From the NCBI RefSeq assembly GCF_900156645.1, contig NZ_FTOC01000005.1, positions 124,001-188,000 on the forward strand: a DNA stretch of 64,000 nt, in the 5' to 3' direction. A model generated the notes under the pieces. It did not search any database, was not told the origin of the DNA, and saw only the letters and a program-made list of their open reading frames with translations. The DNA is from Salimicrobium flavidum. GTDB lineage: Bacteria; Bacillota; Bacilli; Bacillales; Halobacillaceae. Shown piece after piece: positions 27,553 to 36,463 of this stretch (its first letter is position 1; every line of letters begins with the position of its first letter). A program made the position numbers and the translations under genes.

Positions 27553-28999
27553 AAAACGACTTCATCCGGCAGCAATCTTTTTCCAGCTTTTACGTACGAT
27601 GAAGGATATGGCTCTCGGTATTCTGCCGGTGATTGTAGTTTCCTTCAGCAGAGGCATGACATGGTATATATTTTTAGGTATCGGTGTATTCTTTCTGCTT
27701 CTGCTCGTGTACTCTTCCATGAAATGGCTCAGATTCTCTTACCTCGTCACAGAAGAGGAATTACGGATCAAGCAGGGTGTATTCATTCGCCAGGAACGTC
27801 GTATATCGAAAAACAGAATCCAGTCCATAGATTTGACCCAAGCGCTTATCCACCGTATTTTCGGGTTGACGAAAGTACAGATCGAAACGGCCGGGAGTGA
27901 TGAAAACGTAGATGCTTCGCTGTCAGCAGTGACATTTTCAGAGGGGGAAAGCGTCCAGAACGAGCTGAAGCGAAAAGGGAAAGAAACAGAAACTGAATCA
28001 GAGTCGGATTCGGAGAAGGAGAAAGTATATCCTTCGAAAGTCGTTTCTTATCCAAGACTCGCTCTTACAGGAGCAACGTCTGACAATGCAATCTTGATTA
28101 TCGGTCTGCTTTGGCTCCTATTTTCACAGGCGAACCAGATCATCCCGGAAGAAATTTATCAGGAAGTGACGGTATGGGTGCTTTCCCTCGCTCTGCAATT
28201 GCTCATCTCTCTTATAATCGGATCTGTTTTCGTCGTATGGGGAGCTGGTATCGTTTGGACAATCATCAAGTATGCGAACTTCACGATTACAAGGTATGAT
28301 ACAGAGCTGTACATGACTTATGGACTTATTGAAAAGCGTCAGCGTACGATTCCGGTCAACCGCGTCCAGGCGGTCATTGTGAAGGAGAATCTGATCCGAC
28401 AGATATTCGGTCTCTGCTACATCTATGTGGAAGTCGCTGGAGGTGTCAGTGGAGGGCGTATGGAAGAAAGTACGGTGTATCTGATTCCTATACTCCGAAA
28501 AAACCAGGTTCCTGCCTTTCTGGATAAGTACCTTCCAGAATATTATAGAGAAGAACCCGAGCTGAAAAGACCTCCTTTCAAGAGTATTCCTTACTATGTA
28601 TGGCAAGGTCTTCTGGTTTCAGTGGTGGCAATCGTGGCTGTTTCTATTTTTGCACCTGCCTGGGTCCTCGTCCCTGTCGCAGCAATAGTGTTGTTTACAG
28701 GATGGGGAGTGTTTTGTTGGCAGACTTCAGGTATTTCCTACGATGATACGTATCTGAACCTCCGTTTTCGGAAAGTGAGCAGGGAAACGGTAACTTTGAA
28801 GAAAAAGAGGCTTCAGGCTTTTGAGAAGAAAGACAACTGGCTCTATAGAAAGCAACAACTGGCAACTATCGATGTAGCTGTACTTAACAATACGGCGGGT
28901 AGGCACTTTATTGTTCCTGCTTTAGAAGAGTCTGATATTACAGAAGCCTCTTCCCGCTTTTCAAGTGTCTCCCGCATTCACGTGGGTGACGCTGACTAA
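27545..28999 (+). CDS. ydbT: PH-like-domain membrane protein YdbT
   Basis: Partner of YdbS, 484 residues, with three bPH2 domains. Each follows a pair of membrane helices, for example EEELRIKQGVFIRQERRIS and DTELYMTYGLIEKRQRTIP. A charged loop rich in Glu/Ser (about 140-175) separates the first and second units. ATG 27545 overlaps the end of ydbS and is about 10 bases behind AAGGGTGG. The translational overlap supports a membrane complex. Confidence 0.88.
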   Translation: MYEKRLHPAAIFFQLLRTMKDMALGILPVIVVSFSRGMTWYIFLGIGVFFLLLLVYSSMKWLRFSYLVTEEELRIKQGVFIRQERRISKNRIQSIDLTQALIHRIFGLTKVQIETAGSDENVDASLSAVTFSEGESVQNELKRKGKETETESESDSEKEKVYPSKVVSYPRLALTGATSDNAILIIGLLWLLFSQANQIIPEEIYQEVTVWVLSLALQLLISLIIGSVFVVWGAGIVWTIIKYANFTITRYDTELYMTYGLIEKRQRTIPVNRVQAVIVKENLIRQIFGLCYIYVEVAGGVSGGRMEESTVYLIPILRKNQVPAFLDKYLPEYYREEPELKRPPFKSIPYYVWQGLLVSVVAIVAVSIFAPAWVLVPVAAIVLFTGWGVFCWQTSGISYDDTYLNLRFRKVSRETVTLKKKRLQAFEKKDNWLYRKQQLATIDVAVLNNTAGRHFIVPALEESDITEASSRFSSVSRIHVGDAD

Positions 29000-29033
29000 G
29001 ACTATTCAAGTGTTTGGAAAAGGAGGGGATACT

Positions 29034-29720
29034 ATCGATATCCCGATATTATTTGAAGATAACCATCTGCTTGTGGTGGAAAAACCGGTGAATGTTCCGG
29101 TGCAGGAAGATGAAAGTGGAGACGATGATTTATTGACGATTCTGAAGAGGGATATTAAGATCCGTTACGAGAAACCGGGGAATGTTTATCTCGGTCTTGT
29201 GCATCGTCTGGATCGCCCCGTCGGAGGTGTGATGGTTTTTGCGAAAACGTCGAAAGCCGCCTCCCGTCTTTCTGATCAGATTCGGAGAAACGCTATGGAA
29301 AAATACTATTTGACGATTATCCGCGGGGAAATGGATGCCCCGAGAGCAAAACTCGAAAATTATCTCGTCAAAGATCGAAGGAAGAATGAAGTATACGTAG
29401 TAGGAAAAGATAACAAGCACGGAAAAGAAGCGGAACTTGAGTATGAAGTGAAAGAAGAGGAGGCGGGAATGAGTCTTCTTGAGATCGATCTACACACAGG
29501 CAGGCCGCACCAGATACGCGTCCAGCTGGCGCATCTCGGTACTCCGATTTATGGAGATCAGAAATACGGCCAGAATGTTAATCATCCTGGTCAGCAGATC
29601 GCTCTCTGGTCACATAGGCTTGTATTGACTCATCCTGTCAAAAAAGAAGATATGACCTTCACGTCTTACCCACCGGACACCTATCCCTGGAATATTTGGC
29701 CTGCGTATATATCTGAATAA
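29034..29720 (+). CDS. RluA-type pseudouridine synthase, YhcT-like; AUC start proposed
   Basis: Predicted RNA pseudouridine synthase, 228 residues from the proposed start. The catalytic stretch is VHRLDRPVGG, with DLHTGRPHQIRVQLAHLGTPIYGD further on. No S4 domain is present, as in short RluA members. The family sequence begins at IPILFEDNHLLVVEKP. The perfect AGGAGG (29021-29026) is seven bases before ATC 29034. In-frame GTGs at 28965 (inside ydbT) and 29010 have no ribosome-binding site and would add a tail. I therefore place the start at ATC 29034; if that is wrong, GTG 29010 is next. Confidence 0.75.
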   Translation: MDIPILFEDNHLLVVEKPVNVPVQEDESGDDDLLTILKRDIKIRYEKPGNVYLGLVHRLDRPVGGVMVFAKTSKAASRLSDQIRRNAMEKYYLTIIRGEMDAPRAKLENYLVKDRRKNEVYVVGKDNKHGKEAELEYEVKEEEAGMSLLEIDLHTGRPHQIRVQLAHLGTPIYGDQKYGQNVNHPGQQIALWSHRLVLTHPVKKEDMTFTSYPPDTYPWNIWPAYISE

Positions 29721-29928
29721 GAAATGATGGCCCGTAGCCTGAGGTGAGCTGCTCCTTCACGGGTAGTCAGAGTTATTGTTGTCATTTTGACTTCCATCAG
29801 CGAAGCATCTCATCACACCTCTGGATTTTTATATTCTTTCATAACTTCTCCTTGAAGAATATTTACTGTTCACATGAGTAAATACAGAAGAAAGGGGGTA
29901 TGTAAGTAAGAGAAGGGGGGAGAAAACG
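29721..29928 (+). other. Intergenic, no gene seen
   Basis: About 200 bases. CCCGT...ACGGG (29731-29763) can close an imperfect hairpin, without a T tract. Nothing else is recognised before the Shine-Dalgarno AAGGGGGGAG of the next gene. Confidence 0.4.
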
Positions 29929-30234
29929 ATGGGCTATATTCTGCCGATAAATAATTATCAATACCAGGATTATCAAAATCGTGTTGTTCAGCGTGAACAT
30001 TCTCCGACAGGCCTTGAAAACGTATGGAAGGTTATGCTGGATCAAAAAGTGAAAGAACGCAGGCAGATGAGGGAAGAAGATCGCCTGGAGTACCAGCAGC
30101 TTACTGATTTGATGTATACACCATCTACTGTCCATAAAGTGAACAAACAGAGTAAATCGGTGCCGTCGCACGTTCAGGAAAAAGTATATTCTGATGTAAC
30201 AGGAAAAGGTGCCTTTTTCAGCGAATCTATATAA
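29929..30234 (+). CDS. Small conserved hypothetical protein (MGYILPI-type)
   Basis: A 101-residue soluble protein beginning MGYILPINNYQYQDYQNR. It has a charged helical middle (about 45-70: KVKERRQMREEDRLEYQQL) and no membrane segment or catalytic motif. I do not recognise a function. A strong AAGGGGGGAG precedes the ATG and the gene is followed after 27 bp by the metallo-beta-lactamase gene, so it is very likely real and possibly co-transcribed with it. Confidence 0.65.
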   Translation: MGYILPINNYQYQDYQNRVVQREHSPTGLENVWKVMLDQKVKERRQMREEDRLEYQQLTDLMYTPSTVHKVNKQSKSVPSHVQEKVYSDVTGKGAFFSESI

Positions 30235-30261
30235 TAGAGAAGCTGAAAGGGGAGAGAAATA

Positions 30262-31161
30262 GTGAGTTTTAAAAACATTGCTGAGGGTATTTATTATTTC
30301 GATGGTGCCGTGAATATCGGTTACGTTCATAAGGGTACTACCGGATTGTTGATTGACGCGGGCATTGATCGTTCTGCAGTGAAGAAAGTGATCAGGTATA
30401 TAGAAGATAACGGTATGCCGCTCACCCATCTATTTATTTCGCATGCGCATGCGGATCATTATGGAGGAGCGGCTTTTGTCCGTGAAAAATACGAAGTGGA
30501 AACGTGGGCGCCTGCACTCGAATCTGCAATTATAGAGAATCCTGTACTCGAGCCCCTCTACCTGTTTGGAGGGAATGATCCTTTCCCTGATGTGCGTAAC
30601 AAGTTTTTAGAGGGACCTCCGGTTACCATCGACATAGTCGTGGAGGAAGGGACTGTACATATCGGAGACATCGAAGCTGAAGTAACCATTCTGCCCGGGC
30701 ATAGCTATCGTCAGGCCACCCTTACGATTGACGGGGTTCTTTTCGCTGCCGATGCGTATTTCGGAACCGAATATCTTCATAAACATAGAATCCCCTATAT
30801 TACTGATGCTTCGATTCAAATCGACACGCTCCGTAAGCTGTTGAATGTTGACGCAAAGGGTGCAATTCCGGGTCACGGGACATATGAGGAAGACTACAGT
30901 TCTACAGTGGAGAAGAATATCGAGTATCATGAGAAGCTGCTTACTTGGGTCAAATCTTTTATCCAGGAGAATGGGGAAGTGTCACATGAAGAACTCGTTT
31001 CAGCCATGTGTACTGCATATGAAGTGGAAGTTACAAAAATCCCTGCCTGGCTCCTGTACAGAACTGCTGTAACGGCTTATGTCAACGGATTGATAAGAGA
31101 AGGCATCGTGAGAAGTTTTCTGAAAGACTACAAACTTACTTTTGCTTTATCAACAGACTAA
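30262..31161 (+). CDS. Metallo-beta-lactamase-fold hydrolase
   Basis: MBL-fold protein of 299 residues. The zinc motif is HAHADH (about residues 60-65), followed by the expected later ligands in LPGHS and IPGHG, with an Asp in AADAY. A helical C-terminal domain (about 215-299) resembles that of YqjP-type hydrolases. Start GTG follows AAAGGGGAG. Substrate unknown; thioesterase, glyoxalase-like or lactonase activities are all possible for this fold. Confidence 0.82.
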   Translation: MSFKNIAEGIYYFDGAVNIGYVHKGTTGLLIDAGIDRSAVKKVIRYIEDNGMPLTHLFISHAHADHYGGAAFVREKYEVETWAPALESAIIENPVLEPLYLFGGNDPFPDVRNKFLEGPPVTIDIVVEEGTVHIGDIEAEVTILPGHSYRQATLTIDGVLFAADAYFGTEYLHKHRIPYITDASIQIDTLRKLLNVDAKGAIPGHGTYEEDYSSTVEKNIEYHEKLLTWVKSFIQENGEVSHEELVSAMCTAYEVEVTKIPAWLLYRTAVTAYVNGLIREGIVRSFLKDYKLTFALSTD

Positions 31162-31194
31162 AAAGAACGTTCAAATTTAAAATATCCAGTACAC

Positions 31195-31241
31195 ATCCTT
31201 CTGATTCCGATTTAGACTAGTCCCGGATCAGGAGGATTTTT
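31195..31241 (+). terminator. Terminator of the MBL-fold gene
   Basis: ATCCTTCTGATTCCG (31195-31209) pairs with CGGATCAGGAGGAT (31224-31237), followed by TTTT. Confidence 0.8.
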
Positions 31242-31481
31242 GATTTGGTACGCACCGGCATTACAGAGATAAGGTGCTGAGTACTGAAGCAGAGGGAGGG
31301 CAACTTGAATCATCGGTACTTTTCGGTAAACTTCCAACGTATCTCCGGGGAATCATGTATAAAAGATGACAGAAGAAGTCGATAGTGACTAAATTTCCCG
31401 GGAAATATTTATGAAAGCGCCACCAAAAATGTTTGACAAATTTGTGAACAGGGGTAATAATAGTAGTAAGAGGTGATGGAA
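31242..31481 (+). other. Intergenic, no gene recognised
   Basis: About 240 bases. GTACGCACC / GGTG...GTAC complementarities around 31249-31285 could fold, but I cannot match them to a known riboswitch. TTGACA near 31435 and TAATAA near 31456 may be the promoter of the next gene. Confidence 0.3.
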
Positions 31482-31712
31482 ATGGATAAGAAAACGTTGA
31501 ATATAGTGCAATATACGGGTGCTACGCTACTTATTTTGGGGATTTTAACTTTCCTTGTAAGTGTATTAGGCGTAGGAGATCGTACACTAACAATGGTAGG
31601 TGTCGGTCTTGTAATGGGATCGGTGTTCATTTTCATGATGGGATTATTCTTGGTTCTTTCCGAGGAATTGACATTGAAATTCAAAAAGGACGATAAACGA
31701 CTCAATCATTAA
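31482..31712 (+). CDS. Small two-helix membrane protein
   Basis: A 76-residue protein with two predicted membrane helices (about 11-35 and 42-63) and a short charged tail (KFKKDDKRLNH). Function unknown. ATG 31482 is chosen because AGGTG lies six bases upstream; the in-frame GTG and ATG just before are inside the Shine-Dalgarno. Followed by its own terminator. Confidence 0.65.
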   Translation: MDKKTLNIVQYTGATLLILGILTFLVSVLGVGDRTLTMVGVGLVMGSVFIFMMGLFLVLSEELTLKFKKDDKRLNH

Positions 31713-31723
31713 AATGAATGCTT

Positions 31724-31757
31724 AAACCCTAATTCCTAAGTGGATTAGGGTTTTGTT
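31724..31757 (+). terminator. Terminator of the small membrane-protein gene
   Basis: AAACCCTAAT (31724-31733) pairs with ATTAGGGTTT (31744-31753), then TTG. Confidence 0.75.
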
Positions 31758-31871
31758 AATAGGAATTCATTACAAAACGGAACCGGCTTGCCCTGAGAAT
31801 AGAAATTACGAAGGAACCAGGGTGGAGCTGAGTATATGAAATGCGCCCGTATAAAGAAGGGGGGAGGGCTA

Positions 31872-32369
31872 ATGGAGTATAGAGCCCTTGATATTGATGA
31901 TGCCAAACAATTTTTAAAGTTCAATAAAGAGCTTGATGAATCCGGGTTTATGTTGTATGCCCCTGGAGAACGTGTGATGAGTGAAAATGAACAAAGACAG
32001 CTGATTAAAAAAATTACTGAAGACAGTTCCACGGCTTTGATCATAGGGGAAAACGAGGGAGAAATCACAGGGTTCATTATGTTGAAAGGAAATGAGCTGG
32101 AAAGGATTAGACACTCCGCTTATCTGGCTCTTGGGGTAAAAGAGGAATGGAGAGGACATGGAGTTGGGAAAGATCTTCTTCGACAGGGGTTCAAATGGGC
32201 AAGGGAACGGGGTGTGTCGCGTCTTGAACTGACTGTTCTGAAAAATAATCGTGCTGCTCTTCATCTGTACAAACAGATGGGGTTCAAGATAGAAGGAGAA
32301 AAGGTGAACTCACTGAAAATCGATGGGGAGTACCGGAATGAATATTACATGTATAAGTTGTTGAAGTAA
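31872..32369 (+). CDS. GNAT N-acetyltransferase
   Basis: Acetyltransferase of 165 residues. The acetyl-CoA loop is VKEEWRGHGVGKDLL, followed by NRAALHLYKQMGFK and EYYMYK, typical of RimI/ribosomal-type or antibiotic-type GNAT proteins. ATG 31872 follows AGGGGGGAGGG; a longer open frame starts upstream but has no ribosome-binding site. Substrate unknown. Confidence 0.85.
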   Translation: MEYRALDIDDAKQFLKFNKELDESGFMLYAPGERVMSENEQRQLIKKITEDSSTALIIGENEGEITGFIMLKGNELERIRHSAYLALGVKEEWRGHGVGKDLLRQGFKWARERGVSRLELTVLKNNRAALHLYKQMGFKIEGEKVNSLKIDGEYRNEYYMYKLLK

Positions 32370-32425
32370 GTGTATACACTTACTTGACTGTCTTTCACAT
32401 TCACATTCACATTTACATAATCAAA

Positions 32426-32464
32426 AAACCCGGTTACCATTCAAAGCGAACGGTGACCGGGTTT
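32426..32464. terminator. Bidirectional terminator between the GNAT gene and qoxD
   Basis: AAACCCGGTTACC (32426-32438) pairs with GGTGACCGGGTTT (32452-32464), with A- and T-rich flanks. It lies between convergent genes. Confidence 0.8.
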
Positions 32465-32553
32465 CCTTTATATAAGCTACTCTGAAAATTATACCCTGGA
32501 AAAATTATTCTTCAGGTAGCTTTTATATATATCATGCAGTCGTCTCTTTGTCT

Positions 32554-32835
32554 TCAGTAGCCCCATACCATTGCAAGTAGGGAGCCGAATACGATGGCCA
32601 GTGCGATGAAAACTCCATAGAAAGTGTTCAAATAGATGGAATCGGAATCACTGGACTCACCGGCGTGCATGAACACGACAAGTTGCAGTCCTGCCTGTGT
32701 AAAAGCAGTTATCAGCAGAATGATCATCCCGACCTGGAAACTCATATCAATGAAGTATACCAGAAGGGCAATGACTGTCAGAACGAGAGAGGTGGCGAAT
32801 CCAATGACCTGTTTCGCTGGAAATAATTCTCTCAT
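32554..32835 (-). CDS. qoxD: Quinol oxidase aa3 subunit IV
   Basis: Subunit IV of the haem-copper menaquinol oxidase, 93 residues with three membrane helices. FPAKQVIGFATSLVLT and QAGLQLVVFMHAGE are family words. One base separates it from the qoxC stop; last gene of qoxABCD. Confidence 0.92.
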   Translation of the reverse strand: MRELFPAKQVIGFATSLVLTVIALLVYFIDMSFQVGMIILLITAFTQAGLQLVVFMHAGESSDSDSIYLNTFYGVFIALAIVFGSLLAMVWGY

Positions 32836-32836
32836 A

Positions 32837-33433
32837 TCACATCATTCCTTTCAGATAGACGAAGCTGAATATGAAAATCCAGACTACGTCCAGGAAGTGC
32901 CAGTAAAGGGAAAAGATAAACGTCTTATTCGCAGTTGCCGGGGTGAAGCCGCGCTTCACAAGCTGAATGATGATCGCAACCCCCCAGAACAGTCCGAAGG
33001 AAACGTGCGCGCCGTGAGTGCCGAGAAGCGTGAATAGTGCTGCAGAAAAGGCGCTAGTCTGTAAGTTCAGCCCTTCGTGGACATATTCATAAAACTCATA
33101 AATCTCGACCCCTACGAATCCAAGACCTAATATAAGGGTGATAAGGAAGAGTCCTATAGTGGCCCCTTTACGTCCCAGTCTCATCGCGTTCACCGCCAGG
33201 CCGATGGTGAAACTGCTCGTCAAAAGCACGAAAGTTTGAATCATCAGTGTGGAAATGACGAACAGATGACCGGCGGACGGCCCACCACCTGTACGACCTT
33301 CAAGGATGAAATAAGCACCGAAGAGGGTAGCGAACAAAGCGATTTCTGCGCCGATGAATACCCAGAACCCGACTATATTCATGTCATTGGTTTCCGTGCT
33401 GTACTCGAGCGGTTTCGAATGATCGATATTCAT
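32837..33433 (-). CDS. qoxC: Quinol oxidase aa3 subunit III
   Basis: Subunit III, 198 residues, with five membrane helices. The conserved WVFIGAEIALFATLFGAYF, LLGTHGAHVSFGLFWG and YWHFLDVVWIFIF segments are those of haem-copper oxidase subunit III. It starts by ATGA overlap with qoxB (33430-33433). Confidence 0.94.
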   Translation of the reverse strand: MNIDHSKPLEYSTETNDMNIVGFWVFIGAEIALFATLFGAYFILEGRTGGGPSAGHLFVISTLMIQTFVLLTSSFTIGLAVNAMRLGRKGATIGLFLITLILGLGFVGVEIYEFYEYVHEGLNLQTSAFSAALFTLLGTHGAHVSFGLFWGVAIIIQLVKRGFTPATANKTFIFSLYWHFLDVVWIFIFSFVYLKGMM

Positions 33434-35379
33434 CGGTCGTCACCTCCCATCTTTCTCTCTGTTTCCTGTACGTCTTCAGCGTGTATATGACGTCCGTCAT
33501 CCTGTTCGAATGAACGGAGGAACAGACACACAGCTATACCTACAGAAGAAACGATAACAAGGCTCCAAAGGCTGAATACAAGACCGAACCCAAAGATGAA
33601 GAAGAACACACACATGATGAACGGCATCCCGCTATTGTTCGGCATGTGAATATCACTGATTTTATCCTTGAACAGTGTTTTCCCTTCATGCTTGGCGTCC
33701 CAGTAAGGTTCACGGGAATCTACGACCGGCTGTACTGCGAAGTTATACTCAGGTACCGGTGTGCGTGTCGCCCATTCAAGGGTACGCGCATCCCATGGAT
33801 CGTCTCCGATATCGCGTGTGGCGTAACGTGCACTGTAATATACGTTGAACACAATAAGGATGAAACCCATGGCGAGGCCTAATCCTCCGAAGAAGGAAAG
33901 AAGGTTCCAAATACCGAACCCGGCTTCTTCCGAGTACGTATACATACGGCGTGCCTGGCCATCCAGTCCTGCGATGAACATCGGGAAGAATGCGAGACAG
34001 GTACCGATAGCGATATTCCAGAAGGCCCATTTTCCGATTTTTTCATTCAGCATAAAACCGAACATCTTCGGCCACCAGTAAGTCATACCGGCAAGCATCG
34101 CAAAGACGACTCCTGGGATGATGACGAGGTGGAAGTGAGCCACAAGGAACATCGTATTGTGGTACTGATAGTCGGCACTAGCAATACCAAGCATGACTCC
34201 GGTTACACCACCGATAGTGAAAATCGGGATGAACCCTACAGAGTATAGCATAGGTACTGTCAGGCGGATTTTTCCTCGCCACATCGTAAAGAGCCAGTTG
34301 AATATCTTGACCCCTGTAGGTATGGCAATGGCCATAGTAGTAATCGAGAATATACTGTTTACAAACGCCCCTTGCCCCATCGTAAAGAAGTGATGGACCC
34401 ATACAAGGAAAGCGAGTGTCGAAATGACGACAATCGAGACGACCATGGAAGTGTATCCGTATAAGTTACGACCGGAGAATGTGGATATCACTTCACTGTA
34501 GATGCCGAATGCCGGCAAGACGAGAATATACACTTCCGGGTGTCCCCATACCCAGAAGAAGTTTGCCCAGAGCATCGCCATTCCTCCGTTATCCATCGTA
34601 AAGAAATGGGTGCCGAAAAGACGGTCCATTGTCCCCATCGCAAGGGCTACCGTCAGCACAGGGAAGGCGAATGTGATCAGCAGGTTCGTAATCAGAGCTG
34701 TCCATGTAAACAACGGCATTTTCATAAGCTTCATGCCTGGAGCTCTCATTTTGAAAATCGTAACGATGAAGTTGATTCCGGTAATCAGCGTCCCCAGTCC
34801 TGCAATTTGAAGGGCGATCATGTAATAGTTCGTTCCGATGTGAGGACTGAGTTCATTCCCGGCAAGCGGGAAGTAGGAAGTCCAGCCGGAACTTGGTGAT
34901 CCTCCGATTACGAAGGAAAGGTTGAAAAGCATTGCTCCCATAAAGTATAGCCAGAAACTCAGAGCGTTCAGTCGTGGATAAGCCACGTCACGTGCCCCGA
35001 TCTGAAGTGGTACGACAAAGTTCATGAGAGCTGTAATGAAGGCCATCGCCATGAAGAATATCATGACGACTCCGTGTGTCGTGAATATCTCATTATATTC
35101 AGCAGAGCTGAGCAGTTCGTTTCCCGCTCTGGAGGTCTGAGCCCTCATCATCAGGGCGTCCACTCCTCCGCGGAAAAGCATCAATAGGGCAGAAATCAAA
35201 TACATGATTCCTATCCGTTTATGGTCAACCGTCGTCAGCCATTCCCGCCATAAGTAGCCCCATTTCTTGAAATAGGAGATACCTGCCAATACTGCAATAA
35301 GTGTCAGGCCGATTGCGACCATGGACAGATAAATGGTGGGGGTAGGATTCGGAACGGCGAATTGTTCAAAAAATTCCAT
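33430..35379 (-). CDS. qoxB: Quinol oxidase aa3 subunit I
   Basis: Catalytic subunit I of 649 residues with haem a, haem a3 and CuB. FFTTHGVVM-type helix II His (in EIFTTHGVVMIFF), the CuB WVWGHPEVY loop and the HFHLVIIPG pair of haem ligands are visible. N-terminal LTTVDHKRIGIMY and the C-terminal extension fit QoxB. 17 bp separate it from qoxA. Confidence 0.96.
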   Translation of the reverse strand: MEFFEQFAVPNPTPTIYLSMVAIGLTLIAVLAGISYFKKWGYLWREWLTTVDHKRIGIMYLISALLMLFRGGVDALMMRAQTSRAGNELLSSAEYNEIFTTHGVVMIFFMAMAFITALMNFVVPLQIGARDVAYPRLNALSFWLYFMGAMLFNLSFVIGGSPSSGWTSYFPLAGNELSPHIGTNYYMIALQIAGLGTLITGINFIVTIFKMRAPGMKLMKMPLFTWTALITNLLITFAFPVLTVALAMGTMDRLFGTHFFTMDNGGMAMLWANFFWVWGHPEVYILVLPAFGIYSEVISTFSGRNLYGYTSMVVSIVVISTLAFLVWVHHFFTMGQGAFVNSIFSITTMAIAIPTGVKIFNWLFTMWRGKIRLTVPMLYSVGFIPIFTIGGVTGVMLGIASADYQYHNTMFLVAHFHLVIIPGVVFAMLAGMTYWWPKMFGFMLNEKIGKWAFWNIAIGTCLAFFPMFIAGLDGQARRMYTYSEEAGFGIWNLLSFFGGLGLAMGFILIVFNVYYSARYATRDIGDDPWDARTLEWATRTPVPEYNFAVQPVVDSREPYWDAKHEGKTLFKDKISDIHMPNNSGMPFIMCVFFFIFGFGLVFSLWSLVIVSSVGIAVCLFLRSFEQDDGRHIHAEDVQETERKMGGDDR

Positions 35380-35396
35380 CCGTAAGACTCCTCTCT

Positions 35397-36278
35397 TTAA
35401 TGATCCATTTCTTCTTCATTCATGTCTTCATGTTCTTCCCCTTGGTGCTCTGTATGTTCCTCGGGAGCAGGGTTGAAGGAAAGGTGAGTCCCGGTAAATG
35501 TCTTCTGGCCGAGATGACCAGGTTCCAATAATTCGTTGAAGGTTTCCTCATCGAGAGGTTCAGCCGTATTATGGACTTCCGTCACCCATTCATCGAATTC
35601 TTGTTGGGACACCACGTTGACATTGAACGTCTGTTCCGCGAAACCTTCTCCGCTGAAATTCGAGTTACGACCCCATATTTCTCCTTCCTCCGAAGCGGCG
35701 ACGTTAAGTTTCGTAAGCATTCCTGTCATTGCATACTTCTGTCCTCCGAGTTGAGGGATCCAGAAACTTGAGATAGCATCAAAAGAATACAGGCGGAACT
35801 CGATTGGCCGGTCTTTAGGAAGGTACAAGTAGTTCAACGTTTCTATATCCTGCTCTGGATAACTGAAATGCCACTTCCAATTTGAAGAGGAGGCATAGAT
35901 GACCATCGGCTCCTGATCTTTGTATCCTTCAGGTACGCTTTCCGCTTCGTACGTACTCTGCACAGATACGATGGAAAGAAAAACGATGATCAAAACTGGA
36001 ATTCCTACACAAAGACCCTCTACCCATTTGTTTCCTTCGATGATGGGTGGCTTGTAGTCAGCAGGTGTTTTCGAAGAGCGATACTTTACGAGCATGTATA
36101 TAAGCATGGCGAATACGACAACGACAACGCCGAGCATCGTCCAAATAGAAATCATTATGACATCTTTCAACAATGCTGCCTGTGGACCCTTAGGATCGAA
36201 GACAGCCAACGGTTCGCATCCGCCAAGGAAAAGAAGAAATGACATTAGCAAACCGGAAAACAGCCATTGTTTTTTCAT
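35397..36278 (-). CDS. qoxA: Quinol oxidase aa3 subunit II
   Basis: Membrane-anchored subunit II, 293 residues. The lipobox is LGGC (Cys21). VFDPKGPQA follows, then two helices (about 36-62 and 80-102) and a cupredoxin-like domain. No CuA Cys pair is present in that domain, so it is a quinol rather than cytochrome c oxidase. The C-terminal tail is rich in Glu and His (about 275-293). First gene of qoxABCD. Confidence 0.95.
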   Translation of the reverse strand: MKKQWLFSGLLMSFLLFLGGCEPLAVFDPKGPQAALLKDVIMISIWTMLGVVVVVFAMLIYMLVKYRSSKTPADYKPPIIEGNKWVEGLCVGIPVLIIVFLSIVSVQSTYEAESVPEGYKDQEPMVIYASSSNWKWHFSYPEQDIETLNYLYLPKDRPIEFRLYSFDAISSFWIPQLGGQKYAMTGMLTKLNVAASEEGEIWGRNSNFSGEGFAEQTFNVNVVSQQEFDEWVTEVHNTAEPLDEETFNELLEPGHLGQKTFTGTHLSFNPAPEEHTEHQGEEHEDMNEEEMDH

Positions 36279-36322
36279 GACCAGACTCCTTTCTGATATC
36301 AGTACTGTAAGCGCGTATTCCC

Positions 36323-36352
36323 ATCATAGGGGTTGACCACATCCATTCGCAA
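36323..36352 (-). promoter_or_regulatory. qoxA promoter
   Basis: On the minus strand TTGCGA (complement of 36347-36352), 18 bp, TATGAT (complement of 36323-36328), about 45 bp upstream of the gene. Confidence 0.6.
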
Positions 36353-36367
36353 TGAATATGTAAACAG

Positions 36368-36421
36368 TTCACAAATTGTTCATGAACAGTGAAAACTTTG
36401 TCACAGAGGTGTGACAAAGTT
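36368..36421. promoter_or_regulatory. Palindromes upstream of qoxABCD, possible operators
   Basis: AACTTTGTCACA (36394-36405) and TGTGACAAAGTT (36410-36421) form a perfect 12-bp inverted repeat with a GAGG centre. Beside it lies GTTCATGAAC (36378-36387), flanked by TTCAC (36368-36372) and GTGAA (36389-36393). No T tract follows on either strand, so this is not a standard terminator. The distance to the qoxA promoter suits an activator or redox-regulator site; the regulator is unknown. Confidence 0.5.
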
Positions 36422-36463
36422 GTGAATGAGAGGGGGGGTCGAGGCTGTTTAGATTTTTAATAA

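Noticed and set aside
31242-31380. Possible riboswitch in the gap before the small membrane protein
   Set aside because: Complementary words exist but no known riboswitch core and no expression platform could be recognised.
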